Positions 12,905-23,739 of a DNA stretch of 64,000 nucleotides are shown piece after piece. Under the pieces are notes generated by a model that was given only the letters and a program-made list of their open reading frames with translations, made no database searches and was not told the origin of the DNA. Position numbers and translations under genes: made by a program. The stretch comes from Mangifera indica (taxonomy: Eukaryota > Streptophyta > Magnoliopsida > Sapindales > Anacardiaceae): positions 11,951,463 through 12,015,462 of the forward strand of contig NC_058137.1 of the NCBI RefSeq assembly GCF_011075055.1, written 5' to 3'. The first letter of the stretch is position 1. Every line of letters starts with the position of its first letter.

Positions 12905-13166
12905 TAAATCATTTGTATCCCAATTTAATTTAAATAATAACATCATTTTAATTATGTATGCACTTTACATAAGATTTAGCCACTTGATAAGACCTCAAGA
13001 GGCCAAATCTAGGCTCAAAAGACTCATCCAACGATGGCATAACTGAAATTGGCCTTACAATGCTCTCTAAAAGTGTTGACTATATTGTAAGTTCGATTTT
13101 TTCTTTGAGCAGTGTGATGCCTTCAAAGTCCCAAGCAACACTGCAACACAATCACTTAGTTATGAG
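12905..13166. other. Intergenic gap
   Basis: After the 9-bp duplication at 12905-12913 there is short AT-rich sequence with no motif I can assign. Confidence 0.5.
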
Positions 13167-16135
13167 TATGGCTGGATTTGAATTGAGTTGAGCTTGAACT
13201 CAGTGTGGCTAATGGCAAAACAAGCTCAAGCTTGAGCTCAGGCTCGACGAGCTTGGAAAATTATTACTTGGCTCGAGCTCACTCACAAGTCGAACTACTT
13301 GTGAGCTTGGCTCGACTAGGCTCAACAAGCCCAATCCTAAGTCGAGCTTCTAACAAGCTTGTTCAACACCCTGGTGGTGATTACTATTAAAGGAAAAGTT
13401 GTAGGGAATATTAATTTAAATAAATCTTATTTGTATGACTATCCTTTAACTTCTACATAAAATATGTATACTATATGTCAAAGCTACTACTGCTCAAAGT
13501 CTCAAATTATGACTATCAACTTGGTATGACAAACAAATATAAAATGAGACGGTAAAAGCTTCAAGACTAAATTTGCAACATCTGAAATGCCAACTCTACT
13601 TGGTAAATAATCAAAAGAAGTTTCATCATTAGATCTTACCACCCATTGCAAGGTTTTCCTGTAAAAATATATCATAGTAAGTACTAATATGTTTATACAG
13701 AATAATACACTTAGAAGACAAGGAAATTTATGAGATGAGTCTAACTTAAAGTTGTTTAACATGAAGGATAATAATAATAGAGAAGGTATTACAAGAAAAG
13801 ACTAAAAATTATAAAAAAAAAAAAAAAAAGAACTCTTTTAAGTGTTATGTAATATGTATAATCTTCTAAATTCTAACTAGTAGTAAAAAATATCCCTCCC
13901 ATCAGACCATCAACATTTGTTAGATAACTATCTAAAATAGTAAAAAGGGAAAATATTTTATAAGGTGACATTCCCTTAGAAATGGGCTTTTCTGAAACTA
14001 GTTGCTATAACTAATGAAGTCATAGGTGCTTAGAAAGTAAAGGATGAAAGAAAAGTATAATTAGTTAATTGGGAAAATTTGTCACAAAAGTGATTGCTAA
14101 TTATGGACAAAAATGAAATAACTTCAATATTGTTTGAAATGTATCGATAATAGTTTTTCAGAGAAGATGTGAGCTAGTACAAAGAGAAGATGTGAGCTAG
14201 TACAAGTTTTAGGGATATAAAAGCAAAAAATGAATTGCATGGAAACTTGAAGGCAATCATATGTGCTACTATAGCTTAAAATATAGCTTCCAGAGAGTTA
14301 ATATGTCAAAAAAACATAGACGTTTTCCCCTCCAAATTAATTATTAAACAAGACATTTTTTTGTTGACCACAGAATCATCATTAACCACTGTCAAAGACA
14401 AAATATCTAAAATAACACTAATATATAAATTTTAGAATAGGACTTATAAGAAGAATATTAAATCATAAAAAAAAGCTAGTTTCCATCTTAAAATATGAAA
14501 ATAGTTCATGTTTGGGTGATTATTTCCATGTTTTTGAACATGTAAAATTAGTAGTTATGATATATATCGACACCGATATAGGATTTGAACACCCAAAGTG
14601 TACACAAAAGTTCCACAACACTCTCAAGTCTTGATATTATTGTGTGTAATTGAGTTCTGGATAAGTGTTGTGGGCTAAAACTAACTAATTAATGGATTTT
14701 GTAGGTTCGCCCTTATAATATGTGTTTAAGGTTTGAACACCCCAAAGTGAAAACTAACTAACACTCTTAAGTTTACAGAACAGTAAACTTATTAGGCCTA
14801 CTCCTTGATTTTGTCAACTTAGAAAACAAAGCAAACCCTTCTTCTTTCCTGCCTTCCTTAAAATATCTACCAATCATAGTTATTCATGAAACTACATTTT
14901 TATCCACCATTCTATCAAAAATGTGCCTTGCTTCATTTATACTCCCACATTTACCATACATATCAGACAAAGCACTCTAAACTACCTCATTTGAATCTAG
15001 CCCAATTCTGATAATATAACCATGAATCTCTTTACCTAAACGTAAATAGGAAAGAGCTAACACTGCTACCAAAGCACTTGAAACTATAAACTTATTGGAC
15101 ACTGAATTTTCACTTCTTTGCATGCTTTTGTACAAATTTAAAGCCTCTTCTGTCTGATTATAATGTACATAACCCAAAATCATCACAGTCTAAGAAAAAT
15201 TGTCTCTGTGAGGCATTTCATTAAACACTTTTCTTACTTGTTTGAGAAACCTCATTTTCACGTAAGCAAATATCATAATGTTATACGAACACAAATCTCT
15301 TTCACTCATTGCATCAAAAACTTTCTAGGCAGTAACTAAACTCCCACATTTCGCATACATATCTAACAAATAGTTAGATATGAAGACACATCAAGTATTA
15401 GCACAATACGTAGATTTAGTTTTTAAAACACAAATTACAAAGCAAAGACAATTATCAATCTGAAAAAAAAAGTACCAGCAAATGCATAAAACTAAATAAC
15501 ACAAAACCTTTAAATTAGAAACCCTAATTCCAAAATTAGGGTTTCTAATTTGGACAAACAATTAAAAATTTAAGTAAACAAATAACAAACCTAATATGTC
15601 TTTGTGTCATTGTTGTTGAACTCGTCGCCTTCAAAGACAAATGCTAGACAAATAGAAGTGCTCCAGAATTGAAAACAGAGATGATTCGTGACCAAACTGG
15701 AATAGAGGAAATGCTCGATCTTAAAAGGTGGAAAGAGTCAATTGGATGTTGACATTATCGATGGAGACACTGAGCGATGGGGTTTTCAAAAAGTCAAAAG
15801 ATGAAGAGGTTTACAAAAAGCTAGAAGATGCCTGTGTGAGATGCTGAGAGACTAAAAGGTTAAAATTTCAAAGTTGAAAGCAAAAGCCAAAAAGGAAATA
15901 GACTTTGACTTTTGACAAAAAAAAAAAATTACTAAAAAGTTACAGGACAATATTATTTGGGTGAGCTTAACTAGCTTGTGAGCTACGCTAAGCCACTTAT
16001 ATGATTATTTGGGCTCAGGCTCAAGCTTGATTTTAATAATAAATAGAGTTTGGGCTCAGGTTCGAACTCGTTTTAAGTTTGTTTGAATTAAGCTCAAGCT
16101 CAAGCTCAACCAAGTTCGATTCGAATCTAACGCTA
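13167..16135. mobile_element. hAT-like element carrying a PPR gene relic
   Basis: The left end (TATGGCTGGATTTGAATTGA) and the reverse complement of the right end (TAGCGTTAGATTCGAATCGA) form an imperfect terminal inverted repeat. It resembles the CAGGGCTGGATTCG-type ends of many plant hAT elements. Subterminal regions at 13185-13370 and 15955-16110 are dense in AGCTCGAG/AGCTTGAGCTC words in opposite orientations. Possible 8-bp duplications GTTATGAG (13159-13166) and GCTGTTAG (16136-16143) match at 5 of 8, so they are weak. No transposase is recognisable. The interior (14800-15400) holds a PPR fragment, suggesting host-gene capture, although insertion of the ends around an existing relic cannot be excluded. 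Confidence 0.55.
14800..15400 (-). pseudogene. Pentatricopeptide-repeat (PPR) gene fragment
   Basis: One minus-strand frame, broken by stops, reads as successive PPR motifs: DMYAKCGS, KVFDAMSERDLCSYNIMI, KVFNEMPHRDNFS, TVMILGYVHYNQTEEALNLY, GKEIHGYIIRIGLDSNEVV, SALSDMYGKCGSINEARHIFD, RMVDKNVVS and TMIGRYF. The pattern is that of plant PLS-class PPR proteins, which bind organellar RNA. The frame is kept for about 190 codons but carries four stops, three of them exactly where PPR proteins have Trp (NFS-W-TVMI, EVV-W-SAL, NVVS-W). It has no start or C-terminal domain. It is a relic inside the hAT-like element. Confidence 0.8.
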
Positions 16136-16143
16136 GCTGTTAG

Positions 16144-17756
16144 ACAAATGATTGTAGTTACAAGGTAACAATGAAATTAATAAGTTTTAGAATTTAACAA
16201 GTGAAATGGTAATGCTAGAAGAAGAATAAAAACGTCATTCTCTTTATGGGAGATGACGATAACTATCTTAAGAGGGTTCTAAGATTTTTATTTGAATAAT
16301 AATTTTCACATTTTATCAAATGAACACTTAAATTTTGAAAACTTTATCATAAATATTATTTTACGATATTAAATAGACACTCAAAAGTTTAAAAAACTTT
16401 AACCCCTTTGCCAGAATGGATTAGATTAACAATTGAATCAAACTAGACTACAATCCAAATCCTACAACCTTTCTAGTTCACGATTTGATGTTGGTCAAAT
16501 CTGGGTATTGAACCTACCACCTCATCTATCAATATAGTGTGTATGTCATCAGCCCAACGGTATTTTTATATAAAACCAATTCAAATTAACTATATATTTA
16601 ATTATTAATTATATAAAATTATTTTGAGTATTATTTTTAATATTTATTTAAACAGTTTACTGATTCAACCACCAATTGGACAAGACCACCTTCTTATCAG
16701 ACAGGTGTCTAATCTAAATCTAAAAACATTAATATTGTCATTATGTTTGCAAATCACCTTCTTATAATATTCAAGTCATTAGTTTCTCAATACTATATTA
16801 TTAGACCAAAATTATCATTTTTTTTTAGTAATGTTATATGCATAACTTTTGTGCATATATTTATTAAACAGACTAATGTGGTTGTGACATGACATATTCC
16901 ATTTCATCCGCTACATGGCAATACTGTCATATCATCACCATTAAAATAAAAGAATTGTTTTTGCCTAAATATTTTTCTACAAAAGGAATGCATCTTCTTC
17001 AACTCATCCCTTTATCACCATTGCTTTTTTTTCCCATAAATTTCAACTTGTCTCTCTACCATCACTGTCAGATGATATCTATCACAACCACCATCATCAT
17101 GCATTTGACTAAAGATTTAGAAAGAGTTGTTTCATTTCATTTGAACCCAAGGGAGCACCACTTAGAAAGAAGTTTTTAAGATACAAAATCTTTCACACTA
17201 TTTTTGTTTTTTACAACAATTTGTAAGAGTTTTTGTTTAAGTAATTGTTCTAGAATTGGGTTATATCAAAATTACAGTCTTGCAAGGTGTTTGATGAAAT
17301 GACTCTAAGAAATTTGTTTTGTTTTGTTATATGTTTCTTTACTATTTTGGTGTTGTTTTTGTTATGGGTGGTCTTACACTTTGGACTTCTAATATCACTT
17401 AATGTTTTCTCGTTTCATCTTAATCAATACTATTTTTTTGTTTTCCAACTTCCATGGTTGTACAATGTATACAAAGGAAGGGATATTGTGACATCCTTTT
17501 ATAATAAACTAGACAATACATTTGTTCAATTGTTTGAACTTATTATGGATAGAGATTTTCATCCTTAGTTATATGTTTTCTTGAAACAGGTTTGTTATCA
17601 TTTTATGTAAAATTTCTAGTTTTATCATGATAAGATTAGATTGTGTCTCTTACTGAAATTTGGGATTATATTATTCCATCTTGTGATATAACTAATCCAT
17701 TATCTATTTTATTCACATTGATGTACATATCTAAGTTCCTATTAAAAAAAATATAT
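16144..17756. other. Intergenic region; possible SINE-like piece at 16390-16560
   Basis: No gene is visible. On the minus strand, 16500-16565 contains a tRNA-like B box (GGTTCAATACC). About 43 nt upstream of it is TTGGGCTGATGAC, which could be a pol III A box as in plant SINEs. There is no clear poly(A) tail or duplication. Plus-strand ORFs at 16889-17568 are AT-rich, hydrophobic and unrecognised. Confidence 0.35.
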
Positions 17757-18620
17757 TGATGCGAATCCCAAAGAGCACAATGATAAGACCCACAAACAAA
17801 GCAAACAATTCAAAAACCCTAAGAAAGCTAAATCAAATTTATCAAAGGAAAACTTTGACTCAATGTTTATTAAGAAACACAAACCAAAGGTACAAGAAAG
17901 GATTGTTGATACTACACTTAAGAACAAATTAAGGTTTTGAGTGATAAGTCAAATTAGAACATCACAATAATACTCTTGATAAGTTTGCCAAGTTCTCAAA
18001 AGAACCAAAGAGAAAAGTCTCTCAATATTATAACTCAAATCAATAAAAATGTGCTACCCCAAAGGGTTACATGTCTATATATCACAAAAATAAAACCCTA
18101 AATAGAATATGAATATCAATCCTACTTAATAACCTACTAAATAAAGGATTAGATTTAAATTAAGATATTGTCTAGCTTATCACAATCATAAAATAACTAA
18201 ATGCCCATCATAATCCCAAAATAACTAAATAACTCAAGTTGTGTGCATGGCCCTAAAAGAAAATAAGTATGCAGCCATAATCAAACAAGTTGTGCATTCG
18301 GCCTAAACTTCTCAAATAGTAAATTGTTCTTAAACTTGAATGAAGTTTACTAAGCCTTGATGTTCCTCTAAGCTTTGATTCCCTTGTTGTGTGTTACTTT
18401 TAGTCCAAATATCTTCAGTAAGCCCATTTAAAGCTTCTCACATGCTTTTATCTTTAACTCTTCTTATTGGACCTTCATGTATGCATAATGGATCACTTGA
18501 AGTTATACATGTGCTCTTGTTATTGGACCTTCATGTACAAACAAACACACATTTGGCCAAATACCTAATTCGTTCATAGAACCCTAGTAGAGTTTTGACT
18601 TCTTCCTCATTCCTGCATCA
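17757..18620 (-). repeat. Solo-LTR-like sequence
   Basis: Starts TGATGC and ends GCATCA, a perfect 6-bp terminal inverted repeat of LTR type. The interior has the same layout as the gypsy LTRs at 4607 and 11339 (AAAACCCTAAATAG, then TCTTCAGTAAGCCCATTTAAAG and CTTATTGGACC near the end), so it is probably a related family on the minus strand. No internal domain lies next to it and no matching 5-bp duplication is visible (left TATAT, right AATGG). Solo LTR or fragment. Confidence 0.5.
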
Positions 18621-18869
18621 AATGGATACCAAGGCATTGCCTCGCAATGGGTTGGAGAACATTCACAAATCCATATAAAGACTGTAAGAGCATCCAAATA
18701 CAAGTATAATGTTCTTAAACATATTATGTATGTTGTTTGCATGTTTCATAAATACATCCCCTAAAACGTGATCCTCCATGGGAATTTTTGGGTATTGTTT
18801 ATTTTAAATTGTATTCTGCTGCTTCATCAAATTTCAGCAACCTTGAAAATTTCCAACATGTTAAACTAA

Positions 18870-19354
18870 GGGTGTGTTTAGTTCATGTAATCTTTTATTA
18901 TAAAAAATGAAATATTACATAAAAATAGATTATTTAGAAGATTACTAGGTGTAAATTATTATTATTATATTTGATAAAAATGAGTAAATATAAATAATTA
19001 TTATATTTGGTTGGATGTAATAAATAAATATTAAATTATTATTTTACTTAAATATCATTAGATATAATTAATTTAAAATATTTTCATGTTACTTGTTAAA
19101 TCGATTGAAAATAAGGGTATTTTTATCCTAAAAAATTAATAAATAAAGATAAAATTATAAAAAAAATAAAGATTATATTGGCAATCGTTTAATACATAGT
19201 TAGTAATTACTCTTTATATTACTTGTCACGTCACTATTAATAATAGATTATTACTGGAATCTTTTGTTATTTAACAAACCAAATAAAGTAATGTCAATAA
19301 AAAAATATAGATTATTGAAGTAATCTTTGAATTCTTAAACTACCAAAAGTTCCC
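18870..19354. mobile_element. MITE (GGGTGTGTTTAG type)
   Basis: AT-rich element starting GGGTGTGTTTAGTTCATG after TAA (18867-18869) and ending with the complement of GGGAACTTTTGGTAG. Its right half, read in reverse complement (AAAGATTACTTCAATAATCTAT, then TTACTTTATTTGGTTTG), matches 41298-41445, so at least two family members are in this window. The GGGTGTGTTTGG-like tip and TAA flank suggest PIF/Harbinger. The right flank is AAA, so the duplication is not confirmed. Confidence 0.5.
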
Positions 19355-20267
19355 AAAATAATTAAAGAAACAACCACATGCGATTTCTCTCTCCTCTTGT
19401 TTGGTTTTGTTATCTATTATTTGAATTATAGAAGAACATGTAAAAGTATTAAAATTATTTAAGGTCTTATATATGTGCCATAGTTTTATCTATTTATTTG
19501 TATTTACCTTTTATAAACATTAGTATGAATCAATTACAAAAATAAAGCAACAAATTAATCAACCGTTAGCATAATTTCATTGTTCTAAATAAGGTACATG
19601 AATTATTTGTTTAAGTAACCTTGACTTTGGATTCTCTAATCACACTTAAGCATAAGAAACAAGCTCTAACTAAACCTAAACCCCTAATGTTGAAGGAGAA
19701 ATGAGCTATAATATGACAAAATGGGAGCCCTTCTAAAAATTTAAAAGTGGTGGGATCAGAAAATTATTCCAATATTAATACCATTTAAAATGGAATACAT
19801 ATCAATTACCAATTAGTGTTGGGTTCTAAGAACTATAAATAAATGGGTTACAGGTAAAATTATATTGAAATAATTTTTTATTTGCGGTAGGAAATGAAAT
19901 ATAATTATAAATGTTAGCTCTAAAAAATGATAGGGTTATTGAAGGAAGCAATATCTATATGGGATGTAACCATAGGTCTAACATTTCTAATTAATTTTAT
20001 AAAGTATTTTGTCCACTATAAAAGGGTTTAGTCAGCTATTTTATATTCAATTCTTATTCAATGTAAGACTTTTCTTGAAAGTCTATAGTTTCTACTTCTT
20101 TCACTTGTATCAAACAGATGAACAATCTGGAAAATAATGAAGTGTCCATTGAATTCTTTAAAGTTATTAAATTAATTGTCTTAAACATTAAGGGGTTAAT
20201 AGAAGTTGCCCAATTTTAGTTTGATAAACCAAAAATGCCTCATTATCATGAAAAAACTAAAATGCCC

Positions 20268-20280
20268 TCACATATAAACA
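20268..20280 (+). promoter_or_regulatory. TATA box of the MULE 2 DUF1985/Ulp1-like gene
   Basis: CATATAAAC lies about 95 bp upstream of the first ATG (20367). The same motif (CATATATAAACAC on the minus strand) sits about 105 bp upstream of the homologous start codon in MULE 1. Confidence 0.5.
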
Positions 20281-20366
20281 AAACCAAATCAAATCTCAAG
20301 GCTTCCATAGGTTTTGACAATAACTCTCAATTTTAGCGTTTTCAACGACATTTTTGAAGTTTTCCG

Positions 20367-23300
20367 ATGATGAAAATGACAAAGAAGGTAAGTACATTAT
20401 CCCTTATCTTGTTTGAATCATTTTAGTGATTAAATTTTATAGATTAGATGAAAATTTGGGCATTATTAGTTTAGGGTTTTTCAGCTTTGAACAATTGATT
20501 TTCTAGGTTGATTATTGCTAGTTTTGGATGAATTAGTTGAGGGCTATTGTATTATAATAGGTGTAGATTCGTTTGTTGTTGAAATAATAGTTGAAAATGA
20601 GATTTTGGTTAGAAAATATAGATTTTTGATGTTGATGCTTTACCTTAGGGGAAAAATTTCACCTCAAGGAATCCTAAGGTAGATAAATATCCCCTAAACT
20701 AAATTGACACCTTGAAGGTGAGGGAAAATTGTGATTTTTGAAACAATAATGATCTCAGGGGAACCCCAAGAGAGGAAAAATTGCAATCTTTTGAACATTA
20801 TATCTCGGGGGGAGTAGGGGAAAACAAGGAAATTTTGAAATTTTAAATAGAGTAACTCGAAAGAACATGTTCTAGAGGAAAATTGTGAGTTTTTGAAACA
20901 ATAGGACCTATGGGAGGCAGGAAAATTATTAAGGGGTCAAATTGATATTTTTTCTATTATAGGGTTTGCAACATGTAGTTTTCAGATTTCAAATCAGATT
21001 TTTTAACCATTCTATGTTTTTCGATGTGTGGCTTTTGAATTTGAGGTTAGATTTTATTATTTTTTGCAATATAGGGTTTTTCGATATATAGGTTTCAAAT
21101 TTGAAGTCAGATTTATTATTTTTCAGAATATAGGGCTTTTTGACGCATAGTTTTTAGATTTCAGGTCTGTTTTTTTATTTTTCTTATTCTAAGTTTTTCA
21201 ATGTGTAGTTTTCAGATTTTAGATCTGTTTTTTTTTTTTTTTTAATTTTCTCATTCTAAGAATTTTCAACATGTAGTTATCAAATTTTAAGTGGGTTTTT
21301 CAATCTTTTCCATTCTAAGGTTTTTCAACCTATAGTTTTTGGATTTTAGGTCTATTTTTTTTATTTTTCTTATTTTAAGGTTTTTTGACATGTAGATTTT
21401 GAAATTCAGGCTATTTTTTCAATTTTTCTCATTCTAGGGCTTTTTTTACGTATAGATTTCGAAATTCATATTGATTTTTTTATTTTTCTTAGTCTAGGTT
21501 TTTTAACGTGTAGTTTTCAAATTTTAAATTCTTTTATGTCTAATTTTTGAATTTCAAGTCAAATTTTATGATTTTTCCCCTCTTTGAGTTTTTCGATGAA
21601 TAGTTTTAGAATTTCAAGTTTGTTTTTTAAAATTTTTCATTCTAAGGGTTTTTCGAGTTACAATTTTCAAATTTCAGACTCGTTTTTTTTTCAATTATTA
21701 TAGAAATTGATAGATTAGATATACATTTCATATTAATTTCAGATTTTATGTGCATATTTTCTGAATTTTTTCTCAAAATTTATCGTCATAATAATTTCTT
21801 TTTTACATAAAGTTTCTCAAAAATGAAAATGTGAGAACCCTAGCTGCGAATTGAGAATCCCAAATGAGGCACGATACTTTTGGGCAGAGGTTACTTCGTG
21901 TGTGTAGTGAAATGCAATGTCCAAGATTAAATTCACATTGACACAAGAGTAATAAGGTTGTTTAAGAGGATATATTTTGGACACTTGGTTCGGTTACTAG
22001 ACATGAGATTTAGTTAAATGTTGGTGCACTCTTTCATGTTACGACAATTGTATTAGTCTTTAGGGAGAAATGAGTTATGGTTTTAAATTAATAGTGTTGA
22101 TGTGAGGTTCAACTCATTTGAGTTTGCACTTATCACTGTCATTCATCATATATGTCATGAGGTTCCAAAGATGAGATTTAGGACACATATTTTTTGGGAT
22201 GTTAGAAGATGCCATATCGATGCCATCAAAATAGCCTTGTTGTATTACCTTTATATGGTGTTATTGGGGACCGGCAGATAAAAAAAGGTATTTGTAGAAT
22301 ATCTCCAATTGGTCAATCACTTGGACGATTTAAATTCATACTTGTGGAGTGTACCAGTATAGGATATGACATACGAATCAATGTCTAGGGTGAGTGAGAG
22401 GATATACTCCAGCCAGATGATAGATATGCATAAATACAATATCTACAAGTTCTCATTCACATTCCAAGAGTCAAACGATAGATTCAGACTATTCCCTTCT
22501 TGGTCGTAAAACGCGAATATGCATTCAAGAAGTAGTACGGGAAGTTGATGCATCTGACAAGCATAATGTCTATTGTATTAGTGTAAAGTCCAAATCGACC
22601 TTTTAGCATATGATAGTAAAGTTGTATGAGTGGTTGATCGACGATGTAAGTGGTCATTATCAAGTGACTTTGTTTAAATGTTTTATATATTCATGTAAAC
22701 ATAATAATTTATGTTTTCATTTCAATCACCAGCATGTAAATTCCTTCCTAGGACTTCTACTTTAGCACTAGTACGAGCACCAAGTCATCATCCAATAGAG
22801 TTACATAATAACCATACGTTCTTTGTAGGGCACATCTGCATCGCATATGACAATTGGATTAACATCCCATCAGATGAGTTCGAGTAAAAAATGGTTGAGG
22901 TGCATTATATATCTGGATTGTTCTACAAACCATAAGGAATAGTTGATCAGGTACTATTTATATGTGTTGCAATTATAATTTATTATATGCAACACATGTC
23001 TCTATTATAATTTTTTCAATGTTTGTAGATGTTCATACTTATCAACTTTGACTATGCTCATTGTGTTGTCGAGATCCTGGATCTATGAGAGTGGATAATC
23101 ACTATATAAAACTCATATATGACTTTTACCAATAACCTCAAGGGGCTTGCATATCAAATGTGACCGTATACTAGTTACATCTCAACATCACTCTAATCCA
23201 CTCATTTTTGGTCCACTGTAGAGTGTTCACCATGACATGATGAGTTAAGATTGTGTTAAGCTATAGGTATCCCTTAGTAGGGCCTAGGTTCCAATGATTA

Positions 23301-23440
23301 TGGTGTATTTATGTTACGCTTCATAAAGTGTTTGATGCTTGGGAGGAGTTTGGATTTCCCTCGCAAGTCATCCACCTCGATGTGCAAGTGTTTGGTCACT
23401 AAGTTGTTTTTTCCATTGTATGAAATAGATTATGTATACA
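20367..23440 (+). pseudogene. DUF1985-Ulp1-like captured gene, MULE 2 copy
   Basis: A mini-exon (ATG at 20367 or 20376, ending ACAAAGAAG at 20387) is followed by a GTAAGT donor and an intron containing a 75-bp tandem array. The DUF1985 exon begins near 21855 (RIPNEARYFWAEV) and includes IYFGHLVRLLDMRF, VDVRFNSFEFAL, DAIKIALLYYLYMVLLG, LVNHLDDLNSYLW and SMSRVSERIYSSQM. The C48 protease part retains DYAHCVVEILDL near 23045 (the catalytic His region, family HW) and DYGVFML near 23300, then LRFIKCLMLGRS and the C-terminus. The family motif is DCGVF, so the catalytic Cys is Tyr here. Several in-frame stops are present. Ulp1-type proteases cleave SUMO from proteins; this copy cannot. Confidence 0.75.
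20945..21690 (+). repeat. Tandem array, about 75-bp unit, in the intron of the MULE 2 captured gene
   Basis: About ten imperfect copies of a unit containing CTAGGGTTTTTCGA, then TGTAGTTTTCAGATTTCAG and a T-rich tail. Period about 70-80 bp. It resembles part of the 118-bp unit of MULE 1 (CTAGGGTTTTTCAAC, GATTTC) and occupies the same intron. Confidence 0.7.
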
Positions 23441-23739
23441 TGTGTTTATTTATGATTGTATTTGTTATGTATATATTTTATTTACAATATTTATTGGTTA
23501 GGCATATGCTTCCAAGTTATATATTTTTGTTGTACTTTTACTAGTAACAATTTACTCAATATCGTATAAATCAGAACTCAAACAATGCAAGAAATGTAAT
23601 AACTTATTAAAATACTAATATAATATTTCATGAATTACATCTCATTTCAACAAGTACATTGACAAGTTAAACATAAATTAAACTAAATAGAAGGTCGAGA
23701 CTGTGAAAATCTCTTATCTTTATCTTTTCTCAACAAACC

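Noticed and set aside
17757..18620. Complete retrotransposon with a second LTR nearby
   Set aside because: No matching second LTR, primer-binding site or pol domain was found on either side within the window.
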